In this document: positions 18,543-28,064 of the stretch, piece by piece | Position numbering within the stretch: the first letter of the stretch is position 1 | Layout: each line of letters begins with the position of its first letter | NCBI GenBank assembly: GCA_965209015.1 | Contig: OZ242367.1 | Span: 1,488,001-1,552,000, forward strand | Direction: 5' to 3' | Source of the DNA: Bin80 sp965209015 | GTDB lineage: Bacteria; Bacteroidota; Rhodothermia; Rhodothermales; Bin80 | DNA: 64,000 bases | The notes under the pieces: generated by a model | The model's input: the letters and a program-made list of their open reading frames with translations, nothing else | What the model was told of the DNA's origin: nothing | The model's database searches: none | Translations under genes and position numbers: made by a program

Positions 18543-19091
18543 ATGATTCGGTTAGTTCTTTTTACGATATGTTTGTTTCCAGGAGTTGCGGTTGCACAAC
18601 TGCCAACTGGTGGGATGCTAGAAGACTTACCCCTGCAGTATATGCAGGGGGGAACGACTTCAACCCATGCACTCTTCGGAGAGCAAGGTGCTGCTTTTGT
18701 TTTCTGGAGTAATGATTGTAATTGGACTCTTCAATATGAAGATAGGGTAGAGGTATTGAATACCCCAGAGATTCCAATTATTTTGGTGAATAGCAATAAC
18801 GCCTCTGTTTTTCCCAAGGAAGCTGAGGCTGGCGCACAATATGAGACTGCTTATGTGCGTGATTCTGGTGGAGCGTTAGCCCGTGCTTTGGGAGCGGAGA
18901 GGACACCACATGTATTTGTTTTTGATAGCTCAAGAAGATTGGTCTATTCTGGAGGTATTGATGACTCGCCAGCCGATGCACAGCTTGTGCAATCACAGTG
19001 GCTTCACGATACCATGGATCAACTCTCCGGTGGACAAGAAATAAGTGTTTCTTCAACTAAATCTTTCGGTTGCCGGATAAAACTGCCGTGA
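18543..19091 (+). CDS. Secreted redoxin/TlpA-like thioredoxin-fold protein
   Basis: Signal peptide (LVLFTICLFPGVAVAQ), then a thioredoxin fold with a single active-site cysteine in FWSNDCNWTLQY, cis-Pro in ERTPHVFVFD, and a C-terminal FGCRIKLP resembling the SIGCSIKW tail of AhpC/TSA-like redoxins. The usual resolving partner after the first Cys is absent (CNWT), so a 1-Cys mechanism or partner resolution is inferred. Overlaps the LuxE-like gene by GTGA. Near its start (18630-18650) lies a perfect 8-bp-arm hairpin within the coding sequence. Confidence 0.75.
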   Translation: MIRLVLFTICLFPGVAVAQLPTGGMLEDLPLQYMQGGTTSTHALFGEQGAAFVFWSNDCNWTLQYEDRVEVLNTPEIPIILVNSNNASVFPKEAEAGAQYETAYVRDSGGALARALGAERTPHVFVFDSSRRLVYSGGIDDSPADAQLVQSQWLHDTMDQLSGGQEISVSSTKSFGCRIKLP

Positions 19092-20023
19092 CAATTGCGG
19101 ATATAGAATCCCAATTTACGAGCGTTGATCATACAGGGAGCGCTTCATTTACTGAGATTGAGCAGGCATTGGAGATATATCAAAGAAATGCCTGTGAGGT
19201 ATATCAACGTTTTGGACAGAAGTACCTACCGATCTCAGCATTTAAGTATGCAGAGATCGCCACTTTTCCTGTGTCAGAAGCTGAATGTGTGTTCCTGAGT
19301 AGCTCCACAGGGGAGGGGCCTCGGAGTCGCCATTATGTTTTCCGAAAGGCTGTATATGAGGCCTCGGTATGTTCGACATTTGAGTCTGTTTTCGGTGCAG
19401 GGCCTTTCACCATTTGGGTTCATTTACCAGGATATGTCTCGGAGTCGTCTCTCGTCTGTATGATGAAGATTCTTATTCGGCGCTATGGAGATGCGAGAAG
19501 TCAATTCTTTCTGGCTGATGAACGACCCTCTACGGCAAATATAGGTTCACGTCTTATCCTCTTTGGTGCAGCATTTGGGCTTCTAGATCTTGCAGAGACC
19601 GGCTCATGGCAACTCCCCTCTGATACACGAATTGTGGAGACTGGTGGAATGAAGACTCATCGCCGCGAAATCTCCCGTCGCGAATTACATCATCGCCTTG
19701 CAGACGGATTCGGAGTAGACGAGCAATTGGTCTGGAGCGAGTATGGGATGTGTGAGCTCTTGAGTCAGGCCTATGCTCAGGGAGGTCCGGTCTATACACC
19801 ACCTCCATGGATGCGCGTTCAAGTTGTGGATCCGCATGTCCCAGAGAGTGCACTGCCAGAGGGAGAGCCTGGTCTCTTAGCAATCACCGATCTGGCGAAC
19901 ATGTATTCCGTATCCAATATTTTGACAGAAGATATGGGCGTCAGTCATGGAGATGGGTTTGAGGTATTGGGACGTTTTCCCGGGAGTGCGCTCAGGGGAT
20001 GCAATTTTCTGTTGAATAACTGA
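19088..20023 (+). CDS. LuxE-like acyl-protein synthetase
   Basis: Member of the ANL-related LuxE family that activates a fatty acid with ATP and hands the acyl group to the LuxC-type reductase. Supporting segments: SSSTGEGPRSRHYVFR (acyl-adenylate phosphate loop), GAAFGLLDL, VETGGMKTHRREISRRE and a WSEYGMCE motif as in adenylating enzymes. The GTG at 19088 overlaps the upstream TGA (GTGA) and is preferred to an upstream TTG at 19070. 311 aa. Overlaps the LuxC-type gene by one base. Confidence 0.8.
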   Translation: MTIADIESQFTSVDHTGSASFTEIEQALEIYQRNACEVYQRFGQKYLPISAFKYAEIATFPVSEAECVFLSSSTGEGPRSRHYVFRKAVYEASVCSTFESVFGAGPFTIWVHLPGYVSESSLVCMMKILIRRYGDARSQFFLADERPSTANIGSRLILFGAAFGLLDLAETGSWQLPSDTRIVETGGMKTHRREISRRELHHRLADGFGVDEQLVWSEYGMCELLSQAYAQGGPVYTPPPWMRVQVVDPHVPESALPEGEPGLLAITDLANMYSVSNILTEDMGVSHGDGFEVLGRFPGSALRGCNFLLNN

Positions 20024-21069
20024 TGAAGCCATTGAGTACCGTCATATCAGAGGCGGCACGTTTGTGGTGTAATTCAGAGGATCACCCGTACAAAATAGAT
20101 GCTGTACAGGCAACGCTCACGGCTCCAAACCAGTTTACCCCCGAGGCCTTAGAGTTTGCGATTGATCAGCAAATGAGAGAGATCACAGAATCTGCACTCA
20201 GTAGCTGGATCGGAGAACGATCGCCTAAAAAGGTTCATCAGGTTGCCGTAATTCATGCAGGAAATGTTCCACTCGTTGGATTACAAGACCTTTTAGCGGT
20301 TCTTCTGTGTGGTCACTCCTATGTTGGCGTACTCTCAAAAAAGTCACCTTATCTCTTGCCGGCATTCGTTCATACGGTTCAAATACAAGGAGGGAACGTA
20401 GAGGTCAGTTTTGTGGATCGTGAGGCGGTCTGGACTAAGGCCCAGGCAATCATAGCTACGGGTACTGATGTATCCATTATGCAGATCCGTAGCCTCGTCA
20501 AGGCCAAGGGAATCCCTCCAGAGAAATGTTTACTTCGAGGCAACCGATATGGAGTCGCGATCTTAGATGGCAATGAGACTGAAGATGACTGGGATAACTT
20601 AGCACTGGATATCCTACTGCACGAGGGGATGGGGTGTCGTAATGTGGCATTGATCTTTGCACCTGTTGGACTCAAGCCGGATCATTGTCTCAAACATCTA
20701 GCGCAGATGCGAGGCATGTTTCCGGCACACTCCTCCACATCGGGAAGATTGGCAATGCACCGGGCTTATCTTGCCGCAATCAATTGTCCACATGCTTATG
20801 GATCTGGTCTAGAATTTCTGATGAGTAAGGGTCTTCCTGAAGTCCAAGTCCCTGGTCACGTACGATGGGTAGAATACAATGACTTGGATGAACTGACTTT
20901 CATTGTTGAAGGTAGGCGGAATGAAGTTCAGTGCATTGTTGCACGGGAGAAAGTACGTAAAGAGCTGCCGAGACGTTGGAATTCCCAGAAACTTGGAACC
21001 ACTCAGAGGCCGACGATTGATTGGCAACCAGATGGAATAGACACCATTGACTTTCTGTGTGATCTATAG
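20023..21069 (+). CDS. LuxC-like acyl-CoA/acyl reductase
   Basis: NAD(P)H-dependent reductase turning activated fatty acyl groups into aldehydes. VAVIHAGNVPLVGLQDLLAVLL is the nucleotide-binding part of the aldehyde-dehydrogenase-like LuxC fold; GMGCRNVALIF carries the probable catalytic cysteine. 348 aa is shorter than luminous LuxC (about 480). Acts with the overlapping LuxE-like gene. No luxA, luxB or luxD is present, so bioluminescence is not implied; such pairs are common in Bacteroidota. Confidence 0.8.
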   Translation: MKPLSTVISEAARLWCNSEDHPYKIDAVQATLTAPNQFTPEALEFAIDQQMREITESALSSWIGERSPKKVHQVAVIHAGNVPLVGLQDLLAVLLCGHSYVGVLSKKSPYLLPAFVHTVQIQGGNVEVSFVDREAVWTKAQAIIATGTDVSIMQIRSLVKAKGIPPEKCLLRGNRYGVAILDGNETEDDWDNLALDILLHEGMGCRNVALIFAPVGLKPDHCLKHLAQMRGMFPAHSSTSGRLAMHRAYLAAINCPHAYGSGLEFLMSKGLPEVQVPGHVRWVEYNDLDELTFIVEGRRNEVQCIVAREKVRKELPRRWNSQKLGTTQRPTIDWQPDGIDTIDFLCDL

Positions 21070-21122
21070 GAACATACATCGTTAAATTTACGTTTGCAAC
21101 CAACTGGTTATAATTGCAACTA

Positions 21123-21530
21123 ATGGTCAAGGAACGTGAGGCAAATAGTAAGGCGGATCGTATTTCGCTTCACAGCAAAGAACTAATCAGGAATTTCCAA
21201 GATTGGCTGGATTTAAGACTGCGGCTCGCGGTGTTGCATTATGTGGATGCACTTCAGCAAAACCAGAAGGTGATATATGTTGCGATCATCGCCGGTCTTA
21301 CATTAGCACTTTCTGTTCTCTTTTTCTTGATTGCTGCAGCTTATGGATTAGGTAGTTTATTTGGGAATGTAGCTTGGGGATTTCTGTCTATCGGCACGAT
21401 CATGGGTATATGTACTTGGATCCTCTACCGTGTGTTGGCTCAAATTATAGAAAACAAAGATGATAAAACAGACCATTTAATGGTTTCTAACAATGGACGA
21501 AAACAAGCAGAAACAAAATCGACCCAGTGA
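21123..21530 (+). CDS. Phage-holin-like (DUF1469 type) small membrane protein
   Basis: Cytoplasmic charged N-terminus with a helix (LIRNFQDWLDLRLRLAVLH), then two membrane helices (VAIIAGLTLALSVLFFLIAAA and WGFLSIGTIMGICTWILY) and a charged tail. This matches the putative holin-X/DUF1469 layout, a housekeeping membrane family rather than a phage gene here. ATG at 21123 is preferred to TTG at 21114. Overlaps the next gene by 38 bases. Confidence 0.65.
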   Translation: MVKEREANSKADRISLHSKELIRNFQDWLDLRLRLAVLHYVDALQQNQKVIYVAIIAGLTLALSVLFFLIAAAYGLGSLFGNVAWGFLSIGTIMGICTWILYRVLAQIIENKDDKTDHLMVSNNGRKQAETKSTQ

Positions 21531-21960
21531 CGGTGTTCGCGAGGCTTTAGACGATCGCGCACGCAAAATGGAGAAGCACATGAGTGCTCTACGTAGCGAA
21601 TTGACGAATATGATTCCTCCTGTCAAGGAGATCATTGTGAAATATCCGATTAGCACTGCCTCTATAACTCTGGGTGCAGGGGTAGTGGTTGGGTACTTGA
21701 TCGCTGGTGGTAAACGTAAGGGAGGCCTTGGTGATAATCAACTTCTTGATGCTGCACTGGGCCCCATGGTTGAATTGATTAGAGAGCGCTTAAACAATGG
21801 GGAATCCTCAGAGGAAGCCGTGCGTGGGGCACTCAAGTCTCATTTAGATCTACCGCAGAGGACAAGTTCTCTCAATGAGTTGGTTAAATTACTTGTGCCG
21901 ATCGGCATTGAGATGGGTTTGAAGGCACTTGATAAAAATGGGAGAGAGAACGAGACCTGA
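21493..21960 (+). CDS. Small membrane-anchored hypothetical protein
   Basis: A charged N-terminal helix (about 1-45, REALDDRARKMEKHMSAL) is followed by one glycine-rich hydrophobic helix (ISTASITLGAGVVVGYLIAGG) and a mostly helical tail. The arrangement resembles ribosome-associated YqjD/DUF883 proteins, but I cannot confirm the family. Between the holin-like gene and adk with overlaps on both sides, so all three are one transcript. Confidence 0.55.
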   Translation: MDENKQKQNRPSDGVREALDDRARKMEKHMSALRSELTNMIPPVKEIIVKYPISTASITLGAGVVVGYLIAGGKRKGGLGDNQLLDAALGPMVELIRERLNNGESSEEAVRGALKSHLDLPQRTSSLNELVKLLVPIGIEMGLKALDKNGRENET

Positions 21961-22606
21961 TCCTATCAGAGGTGATCATCGACTAGTCTTCCTTGGTCCA
22001 CCAGGATCAGGTAAAGGGACGCAAGCAAGACTCTTGGCCAAGAAATATGGTTTTGCGCACATCTCTACTGGGGTTCTTCTTAGAAGAGAGATAAGAGCAC
22101 AAACACACCATGGCAATGAAGCCGAGAAATATATTGAAGATGGTCGGCTCGCCCCTGATCATATTGTTCGTCAACTAGCTGAACAGGCGATCAAAGATGA
22201 AAATTTTCAAGGCTTTATTCTTGATGGGTATCCACGTACGATTCAGCAGGCTCACTGGCTGGGGGAATTCTTAGGGGCTCACAATACATCCTTAACCTCA
22301 GTCATCAATTTGGTGATTGACGATGAAGATGTGATCCTTCGGCTCTCCCAAAGGCGGATTCATTTGCTAACGGGCGAGAATTATCATTTATTGAATAAAC
22401 CGCCGCCGAAAGAAGAGTCTAAGTTCATTGTTACACGCCAAGATGATCAGCCAGATGCAATTCGACAGCGGTTGCGAGTTTATAATCAGCTTACCCATCC
22501 GTTGATTGAATACTATACTTCACAAAATATTCTGCTTTCTATCCCCGCAGTTGGTTCATTCTCTGAAGTCCATTCTCAGATTTGTGGACTCTTGGGATTA
22601 GAATAG
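21938..22606 (+). CDS. adk: Adenylate kinase
   Basis: Interconverts ATP + AMP and 2 ADP. P-loop GPPGSGKGTQ follows a 19-residue N-terminal extension; AMP site STGVLLRREI; DGYPRTIQQA motif; LID region RRIHLLTGENYHLLNKPPPK without zinc-binding cysteines, so a non-zinc LID. ATG at 21938 chosen; a TTG at 21929 is also in frame. Overlap with the upstream small membrane protein gene is unusual for adk, which commonly sits near secY or infA. Confidence 0.93.
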   Translation: MGERTRPDPIRGDHRLVFLGPPGSGKGTQARLLAKKYGFAHISTGVLLRREIRAQTHHGNEAEKYIEDGRLAPDHIVRQLAEQAIKDENFQGFILDGYPRTIQQAHWLGEFLGAHNTSLTSVINLVIDDEDVILRLSQRRIHLLTGENYHLLNKPPPKEESKFIVTRQDDQPDAIRQRLRVYNQLTHPLIEYYTSQNILLSIPAVGSFSEVHSQICGLLGLE

Positions 22607-22925
22607 TTCTCACTCCAAAGAGTTTGTGAAAACTGACGGCGCATTTGAAGGTTGGACAGGAGATACCATCGTGAAATTCACAAACGGACAAATCTGTCAA
22701 TAAGCAGACGATCCCTATCAAACCTATGACATGTACAAATCTTTGATGACTATTTTCACTGTGGAGCGGGGTTTCGTCATTCAGCTGAGTGGCATAGAGC
22801 AATACGTAAGTATAATTCAGGTAGGGTAATCTATTTTGCATAATCTTATCTCAAGTATCAGATTTACTCGCTTATTCAGTATTTTTCCATTATTACCTGT
22901 GGTATAATCCTAGTTTGGAGGGACA
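22607..22925. other. 319-bp intergenic region before the prenyl synthase gene
   Basis: No gene seen. A TATAAT hexamer at 22903-22908 and a GGAGG ribosome site at 22917-22921 lie close to the next gene; no convincing -35 box pairs with the hexamer. Confidence 0.4.
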
Positions 22926-22937
22926 TTGCTGTACAGT

Positions 22938-23921
22938 ATGCAAATGAGTACAAATCTGAAGAACACGCTTGAGAGACTCCATACCGAAATTGAAACGAGT
23001 CTTTCATCTTTGGTCACAGATCATCATCCCGGAGAACTCTACGATTCTGTGCGTTATGTAATTTCAGGGGGAGGCAAACGGATTCGACCTACTTTGCTAC
23101 TTCTATCTGCTAAGGTTTTTGGTGTCAAAAGTCCAAATGCAATGTCATTGGCTTTAGCGGTAGAATTGATTCACAATTTTTCGCTTGTCCATGATGACAT
23201 CATGGATCATGCGAATAGTCGTAGAGGCCGAGAGACAGTTCATGTAGTTTGGGATGCTGATACAGCAATTTTGTGCGGAGATGTCCTGCTCGCTATCGCA
23301 TCTGAGTGTGTTAGTCTGAACACCTCTGGTGATCCAATCCAATTGATGCAGGTGTTTGGGCGGACGGTACGGGAGTTGTGTGAAGGACAAGCACTGGATA
23401 TGGTTATTGGCACCAAGGAGGATCTTTCAACGGATGACTATCTGCATATGGTGGACGGAAAAACTGGAGGGTTGCTCTCTGCTTCGCTTGAAATGGGAGG
23501 GATTGCGGGTGGAGCAGGTCCAGAGGCATGCGCAGCACTCAGAGAGGCAGGGAAGTCCATCGGACGGGCATTCCAGATTCTGGATGATCTCTTGGATTTG
23601 ATTGCCGATGATCAGCGTTGGGGAAAAGTTCAGGGAGGAGATTTGATTGAGGGAAAAGGGACCTATTTACTTATTGAAGCACGTCAGCGTGCCAGAGGTG
23701 AGGATGCAGAATTTTTTTCCAGAATACGACCCGGATCGGGGCTTGCCGTTGAGGAAATTCCCAAAGCATATGCTCGAATGGAGGCTCTAGGAGTTCTGGA
23801 TGAGGCTCGAAGTCTTATCCATAGCTATACATCAGATGCGTTAAACCAGATTAATTCCCTTCCAGGTAATAAAGAAGAACTTCATGGGCTCATTAACCAG
23901 ATGGGGAGCCGGATATATTAA
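22938..23921 (+). CDS. Trans-polyprenyl diphosphate synthase
   Basis: Elongates allylic diphosphates with isopentenyl diphosphate for quinone side chains or other isoprenoids. First Asp-rich motif DDIMD in LIHNFSLVHDDIMDHA followed by RRGRETVH; second Asp-rich motif DDLLD; GGGKRIRPTL near residue 45 binds the substrate. ATG at 22938 is used here; a TTG at 22926 sits 4 bases after GGAGG and is a real alternative. Product chain length cannot be read from the sequence by eye. Confidence 0.9.
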   Translation: MQMSTNLKNTLERLHTEIETSLSSLVTDHHPGELYDSVRYVISGGGKRIRPTLLLLSAKVFGVKSPNAMSLALAVELIHNFSLVHDDIMDHANSRRGRETVHVVWDADTAILCGDVLLAIASECVSLNTSGDPIQLMQVFGRTVRELCEGQALDMVIGTKEDLSTDDYLHMVDGKTGGLLSASLEMGGIAGGAGPEACAALREAGKSIGRAFQILDDLLDLIADDQRWGKVQGGDLIEGKGTYLLIEARQRARGEDAEFFSRIRPGSGLAVEEIPKAYARMEALGVLDEARSLIHSYTSDALNQINSLPGNKEELHGLINQMGSRIY

Positions 23922-24017
23922 GCATTAATGATTGCTGAATGAGTCATACCTTCTTGATGGGGGAGTTCATTACATATTTTGAGTAAGATAAATTATTGAT
24001 TGAATAGTATTTCTACG

Positions 24018-25070
24018 ATGACAAAAGAATTGTTGAACCAAATTGACGTGGAGGGGATGTACGAAGCGGTTCAAAACTTCCCTGAACAACTCAAACAGGG
24101 ACGCGCACGCGCGTTGGAATCGAATGTTCAGGGATGGCATGGAAATGGTGTAACAGCAGTCATGATTGCCGGTATGGGAGGAAGTGCGATCGGGGGGGAT
24201 GTATTATCTGCGCTTGCGACAGACCATGCATCTATTCCAATCGTAGTGTCACGCAGCTATTCCCTTCCTGCTTGGGTGGGCACCAATACGGCGATTGTGA
24301 CTTCCAGTTACTCAGGGAATACCGAAGAAACATTGGCTGCATTTGATGATGCATGCGCTCGGGGTGCCAGAGTCCTGGTAATTTCGACGGGAGGAGAGCT
24401 TACCGATCGGGCTCAAACTCAAAATATTCCCATTGTGCAACTTCCACCGGGAATTCAGCCACGCGCAGCGTTACCCTATTCGCTTTCCGCTTTGCTTACC
24501 GTAACAGAACCACTCGGCCTCACAGCAGTGAAGTCGGGAGATTGGGAAGAAGCTGTAGCAGTCACTGCGCAGCAATCTAAGGTGATGTCGGATCTGTCTG
24601 ATCCTGACAACCAAGCTATGAAACTAGCTGCCATTCTTCATGGGCAATTTCCTGTGATCTATAGTAGTGAACAGTTAGCACCGGCCAATACTCGCTGGAG
24701 AAATCAGATCCATGAAAATTCAAAGAGCTTTGCAGTCGGAAATGTACTCCCAGAAATGAATCACAATGAAGTGATGGGATGGGCACGATTCCAAGCGGAA
24801 TTAAAACGTCTAGCTGTAATTTCCCTCCGTGACGAAGAGGATCATCATCGTACACAACGGAGGCTTGATGTGACACGGGCCCTACTGGAGCCTCATGCAC
24901 ACAGCTGGCATGATATTCAGAGTCAGGGCAACAGTAGACTGGCACGCATGCTATCTATCATGTATATTGGTGATTGGGTGAGTTTATACTTGGCAATCTT
25001 GAATAAAACAGATCCCTCTCCGGTCGGACTGATTTCTGAGCTGAAAGCGGCCCTGGTCCAGGGGAAATAA
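24018..25070 (+). CDS. Bifunctional phosphoglucose/phosphomannose isomerase
   Basis: SIS-fold isomerase converting glucose-6-P or mannose-6-P to fructose-6-P. IAGMGGSAIGGDVL (SIS glycine loop), SSYSGNTEETL (phosphosugar serine loop) and ENSKSFAVGNVLPEMNHNEV (catalytic Glu/His region) identify the PGI/PMI family. An upstream in-frame TTG at 24000 is possible. About 350 aa, the family length. Likely the main entry to glycolysis or nucleotide-sugar synthesis in this genome; no other pgi in the window. Confidence 0.9.
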   Translation: MTKELLNQIDVEGMYEAVQNFPEQLKQGRARALESNVQGWHGNGVTAVMIAGMGGSAIGGDVLSALATDHASIPIVVSRSYSLPAWVGTNTAIVTSSYSGNTEETLAAFDDACARGARVLVISTGGELTDRAQTQNIPIVQLPPGIQPRAALPYSLSALLTVTEPLGLTAVKSGDWEEAVAVTAQQSKVMSDLSDPDNQAMKLAAILHGQFPVIYSSEQLAPANTRWRNQIHENSKSFAVGNVLPEMNHNEVMGWARFQAELKRLAVISLRDEEDHHRTQRRLDVTRALLEPHAHSWHDIQSQGNSRLARMLSIMYIGDWVSLYLAILNKTDPSPVGLISELKAALVQGK

Positions 25071-25121
25071 CGGAACGGTGTCCCCCTGGATGCGTTGCGC
25101 ACATGAACTGCCCAATGAGTC

Positions 25122-28064
25122 ATGAATCATACTACATGGATCTTGTATGCTATTTGTTTATTTGCAGTGCTGCCAGTTTCGGCACAATATAATTTCCACT
25201 TTGGGCGTAACAAGATCCAGTATGAAGATTTTGATTGGAATGTGCTAAGGACAGAGCACTTTGACGTGTACTTCTACCCTGAAATGCAGGCACTAGCTGA
25301 GCATGGTGCTGCTTTTGCGGAAGAAGCTTATGCCGAGCTTCAGAACCGATTCAACTTCTCTGTTACGCGCCGAGTCCCTCTTGTATTTTATTCCTCACAA
25401 CTTCATTTCAAGCAAACCAATATTACCGATGGGTTCATCCCCGATGGTGTGGGAGGGTTTTATGAGTTTCTGAAGGGCCGGGTCGTGATTCCTGCAAACG
25501 GGAATCTACACCGATTCCGACATGTGGTCCGCCATGAAATGGTGCATGTCTTCACAATGCATAAGCTTGCAAGAGTATATCGGGATTATCGCATTCCTTT
25601 TGATCGTTTACCTCCATTATGGTTTACCGAGGGGCTTGCAGAGTATTGGTCAGGGCCTCAGGATCATCAACATGAGATGATCATGCGGGACGCAATCTAT
25701 GCGAATTACCTCGTTCCATTGGAAAATATGTACAGGATTCGCGGATCCTACTTGATGTACAAGGAAGGAGAGGCGCTCTGTCGGTTTATTTCGGAAAACT
25801 ATGGAGAGGAAAAACTTCTCTCGCTCATTGAGAATTCCTGGATTGATCGAGATTTTCGAAGTGTAATCGAGTACACGTTACAAGAAACTCTTACAGAGAT
25901 CAGTGTGCAATGGCAAGAGTGGCTTCAAAAAACATACTATCCAAAACTTGATACAGCGGAGAGTCCGGCTTTATTGACCAGGGGACTTTCTGTCAAAGGA
26001 TTCAACTCAAAGCCGGTCTTTTATCAGATGAAGAATGGGCAGCGCAAGGTTTTGTTTACGGGGAATCATGGTGGTTATGGCAACGTTTTTCATGTATCCG
26101 TTGATTCAACCTACACACCATTAGGGCGGCCACGAATTTTGATCCGCGGAGAGCGAAACAGTAAGTTTGAGTCATTCCACCTTTTGGATAGCCGAATGAG
26201 CGTGTCAGAGAATGGCTGGCTTGCCTTTGTAACCAAGAGTGGAGAGACAGATGTGATTCACACGTATGATCTGGAATCTGGCTCAGCTGGGGAAATGTAT
26301 AGCTTTGATGATGTGGTTGCTCTTTATTCGCCGTCATGGAGCCCAAATGGAAAGCAAATTGCTTTTGTCGGGATTGATGGGAGTGGTTTAATTGATCTAT
26401 ATGCATACGAGGTTTCTCATGATCGGCTTCGCCGACTCACCCGCGATAGTTATGATGAGCGTGATCCATCGTGGAGTCCAGATGGTAGCTATATCGTGTT
26501 TTCCTCCGATCGAACTCCGAGGGGTATTGAGAATTTTTACAATTTATTTACATACGAGTGGGAGACCAATACCATTGATTATGTGACCTATGGGGAGCAG
26601 CAGGATTTTTCTCCCCGATGGAGCCCTGATGGAAACTTCATCATTTATACAAGCACAAAAAGAGATTCAACCGGGCGCTTTGGTGGTCAGGATCTGTATG
26701 TTATTGATGCAAAGCCCAAAGTGCCCGTATTTACTCAGACAGGTACATCTACCTATGAACGGTACCCAACCCCAGGAGTGCGCTGGAAAAGGCGATTAAC
26801 AGACTTAACGACTGCGATATATGATCCGGTCTGGACGCGTGATGATCAAATCATTTTTTCCGCATTTGAAAATTATCGATTCACTGTTCGGACGATGGGT
26901 GGTTTAGATACGCTGTTGCATAGACCTGTGTCTTTGGAGCCTGAACCTCAGACTTTGGAATCCACAGATCTGTGGTCATTTCCGCGGATCAAGGCTGATC
27001 CCGAAGCAGATATTCTTCGATATCGGCGAAGATATGGTTTGGATATTGCTCAGGGACAAATTTCCAGTAGTGCAGTCTGGGGTACAGGCGGCACTGCGGT
27101 GCTTGCCTTCTCAGATCTTATGGGGAATGATCGATTATTTCTCACCATATTCAATACCAGTCAGTATACAGGGGATTTTATCAAAAGCTTGAATGTGAAT
27201 ATATCCAGACTTCATTTGAATCGAAGGGCGAATATCGGGTATGGTGTGTATCGGTATGGTGGATTGCGATATGATCTGACGGAGCCGGATGCACCGACAG
27301 ATTTTCCACGCTTTTGGGAGAAAGTTTGGGGAGGATTTGGAGCGATCAGTTACCCGCTCTCAATGTTCCGACGCATTGAGGTGGCCACCTCTTTGAGTTG
27401 GGATAGTAAACAAATACCAATACGGCGGATCGACCGTCAGGCTCTGCTGTTGACCAATCAGATTAGTCTTGTTCATGACAATACGCTCTCTGGTTCTAAT
27501 GGCCCCATGGTTGGCTGGAGGGGGCGGCTATCTGCGGCGTATACCACCGATATATTGTACTCCAACGTGAACTATATCACATTGGAGGCAGACTTCAGGA
27601 ATTACTTTCGAATTTCCCGAGAGGTTACGTTTGCGTCACGTTTGTTGGGGCGTATGAATCATGGACGGGAGGCTCGCCTATGGTTTATGGGAGGAAGTTG
27701 GGATTTACGGGGATACCCCTTCTTTGATGTACGCGGAAAGAAAGCCTGGTTTACCTCACACGAACTACGTTTTCCCTTGGTGGAGAACCCGTCAATATAT
27801 GTTCCGCTTTTGGCAGTTCTTGGGGTTGTTAACCTGAGAGGGGCCCTTTTTCTGGATGCTGCACATACTTGGAATGAGCGATATCACCAGCGGATTCCTC
27901 AGATTTATTCCGGGGAGACTCTTGGATCCGCTGGATTTGGACTTCGCGTCAATCTATTTGGAGGATTAGTTCTTCGATACGATTTGGGATATCGGTTCCG
28001 AGAAGCTTTTACTTCACGCGAGAAAGACCTCTTCCGCCAATTCTTTTTTGGGTTTGATTTTTAG
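25122..28064 (+). CDS. Outer membrane protein: metallopeptidase-like domain, PD40 propeller and BamA/TamA-type barrel
   Basis: 980-residue exported fusion. After a signal peptide, residues about 25-270 look like a gluzincin peptidase-MA domain with RHEMVHVF (H138, E139, H142) and a downstream WFTEGLAEYW glutamate, so zinc binding is possible. Residues about 400-580 contain TolB/PD40 repeats (YSPSWSPNGKQIAF, RDPSWSPDGSYIVF, FSPRWSPDGNFIIY). The C-terminal 280 residues resemble an Omp85 surface-antigen barrel (GGSWDLRGYPFFDVRG) ending in FFFGFDF with a terminal Phe. Family knowledge: this architecture occurs in several FCB phyla; role in envelope assembly or surface proteolysis is unproven. Overlaps the BamB-like gene. 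Confidence 0.82.
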   Translation: MNHTTWILYAICLFAVLPVSAQYNFHFGRNKIQYEDFDWNVLRTEHFDVYFYPEMQALAEHGAAFAEEAYAELQNRFNFSVTRRVPLVFYSSQLHFKQTNITDGFIPDGVGGFYEFLKGRVVIPANGNLHRFRHVVRHEMVHVFTMHKLARVYRDYRIPFDRLPPLWFTEGLAEYWSGPQDHQHEMIMRDAIYANYLVPLENMYRIRGSYLMYKEGEALCRFISENYGEEKLLSLIENSWIDRDFRSVIEYTLQETLTEISVQWQEWLQKTYYPKLDTAESPALLTRGLSVKGFNSKPVFYQMKNGQRKVLFTGNHGGYGNVFHVSVDSTYTPLGRPRILIRGERNSKFESFHLLDSRMSVSENGWLAFVTKSGETDVIHTYDLESGSAGEMYSFDDVVALYSPSWSPNGKQIAFVGIDGSGLIDLYAYEVSHDRLRRLTRDSYDERDPSWSPDGSYIVFSSDRTPRGIENFYNLFTYEWETNTIDYVTYGEQQDFSPRWSPDGNFIIYTSTKRDSTGRFGGQDLYVIDAKPKVPVFTQTGTSTYERYPTPGVRWKRRLTDLTTAIYDPVWTRDDQIIFSAFENYRFTVRTMGGLDTLLHRPVSLEPEPQTLESTDLWSFPRIKADPEADILRYRRRYGLDIAQGQISSSAVWGTGGTAVLAFSDLMGNDRLFLTIFNTSQYTGDFIKSLNVNISRLHLNRRANIGYGVYRYGGLRYDLTEPDAPTDFPRFWEKVWGGFGAISYPLSMFRRIEVATSLSWDSKQIPIRRIDRQALLLTNQISLVHDNTLSGSNGPMVGWRGRLSAAYTTDILYSNVNYITLEADFRNYFRISREVTFASRLLGRMNHGREARLWFMGGSWDLRGYPFFDVRGKKAWFTSHELRFPLVENPSIYVPLLAVLGVVNLRGALFLDAAHTWNERYHQRIPQIYSGETLGSAGFGLRVNLFGGLVLRYDLGYRFREAFTSREKDLFRQFFFGFDF

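Noticed and set aside
18630..18650. Perfect hairpin (CCCCTGCA/TGCAGGGG) in the redoxin coding sequence
   Set aside because: It lies within codons for LPLQYMQGG and has no regulatory context; likely chance, so not listed as a site.
19088..21069. Bioluminescence operon
   Set aside because: LuxC- and LuxE-like genes are present but there are no luxA, luxB or luxD genes; the reductase is also short.
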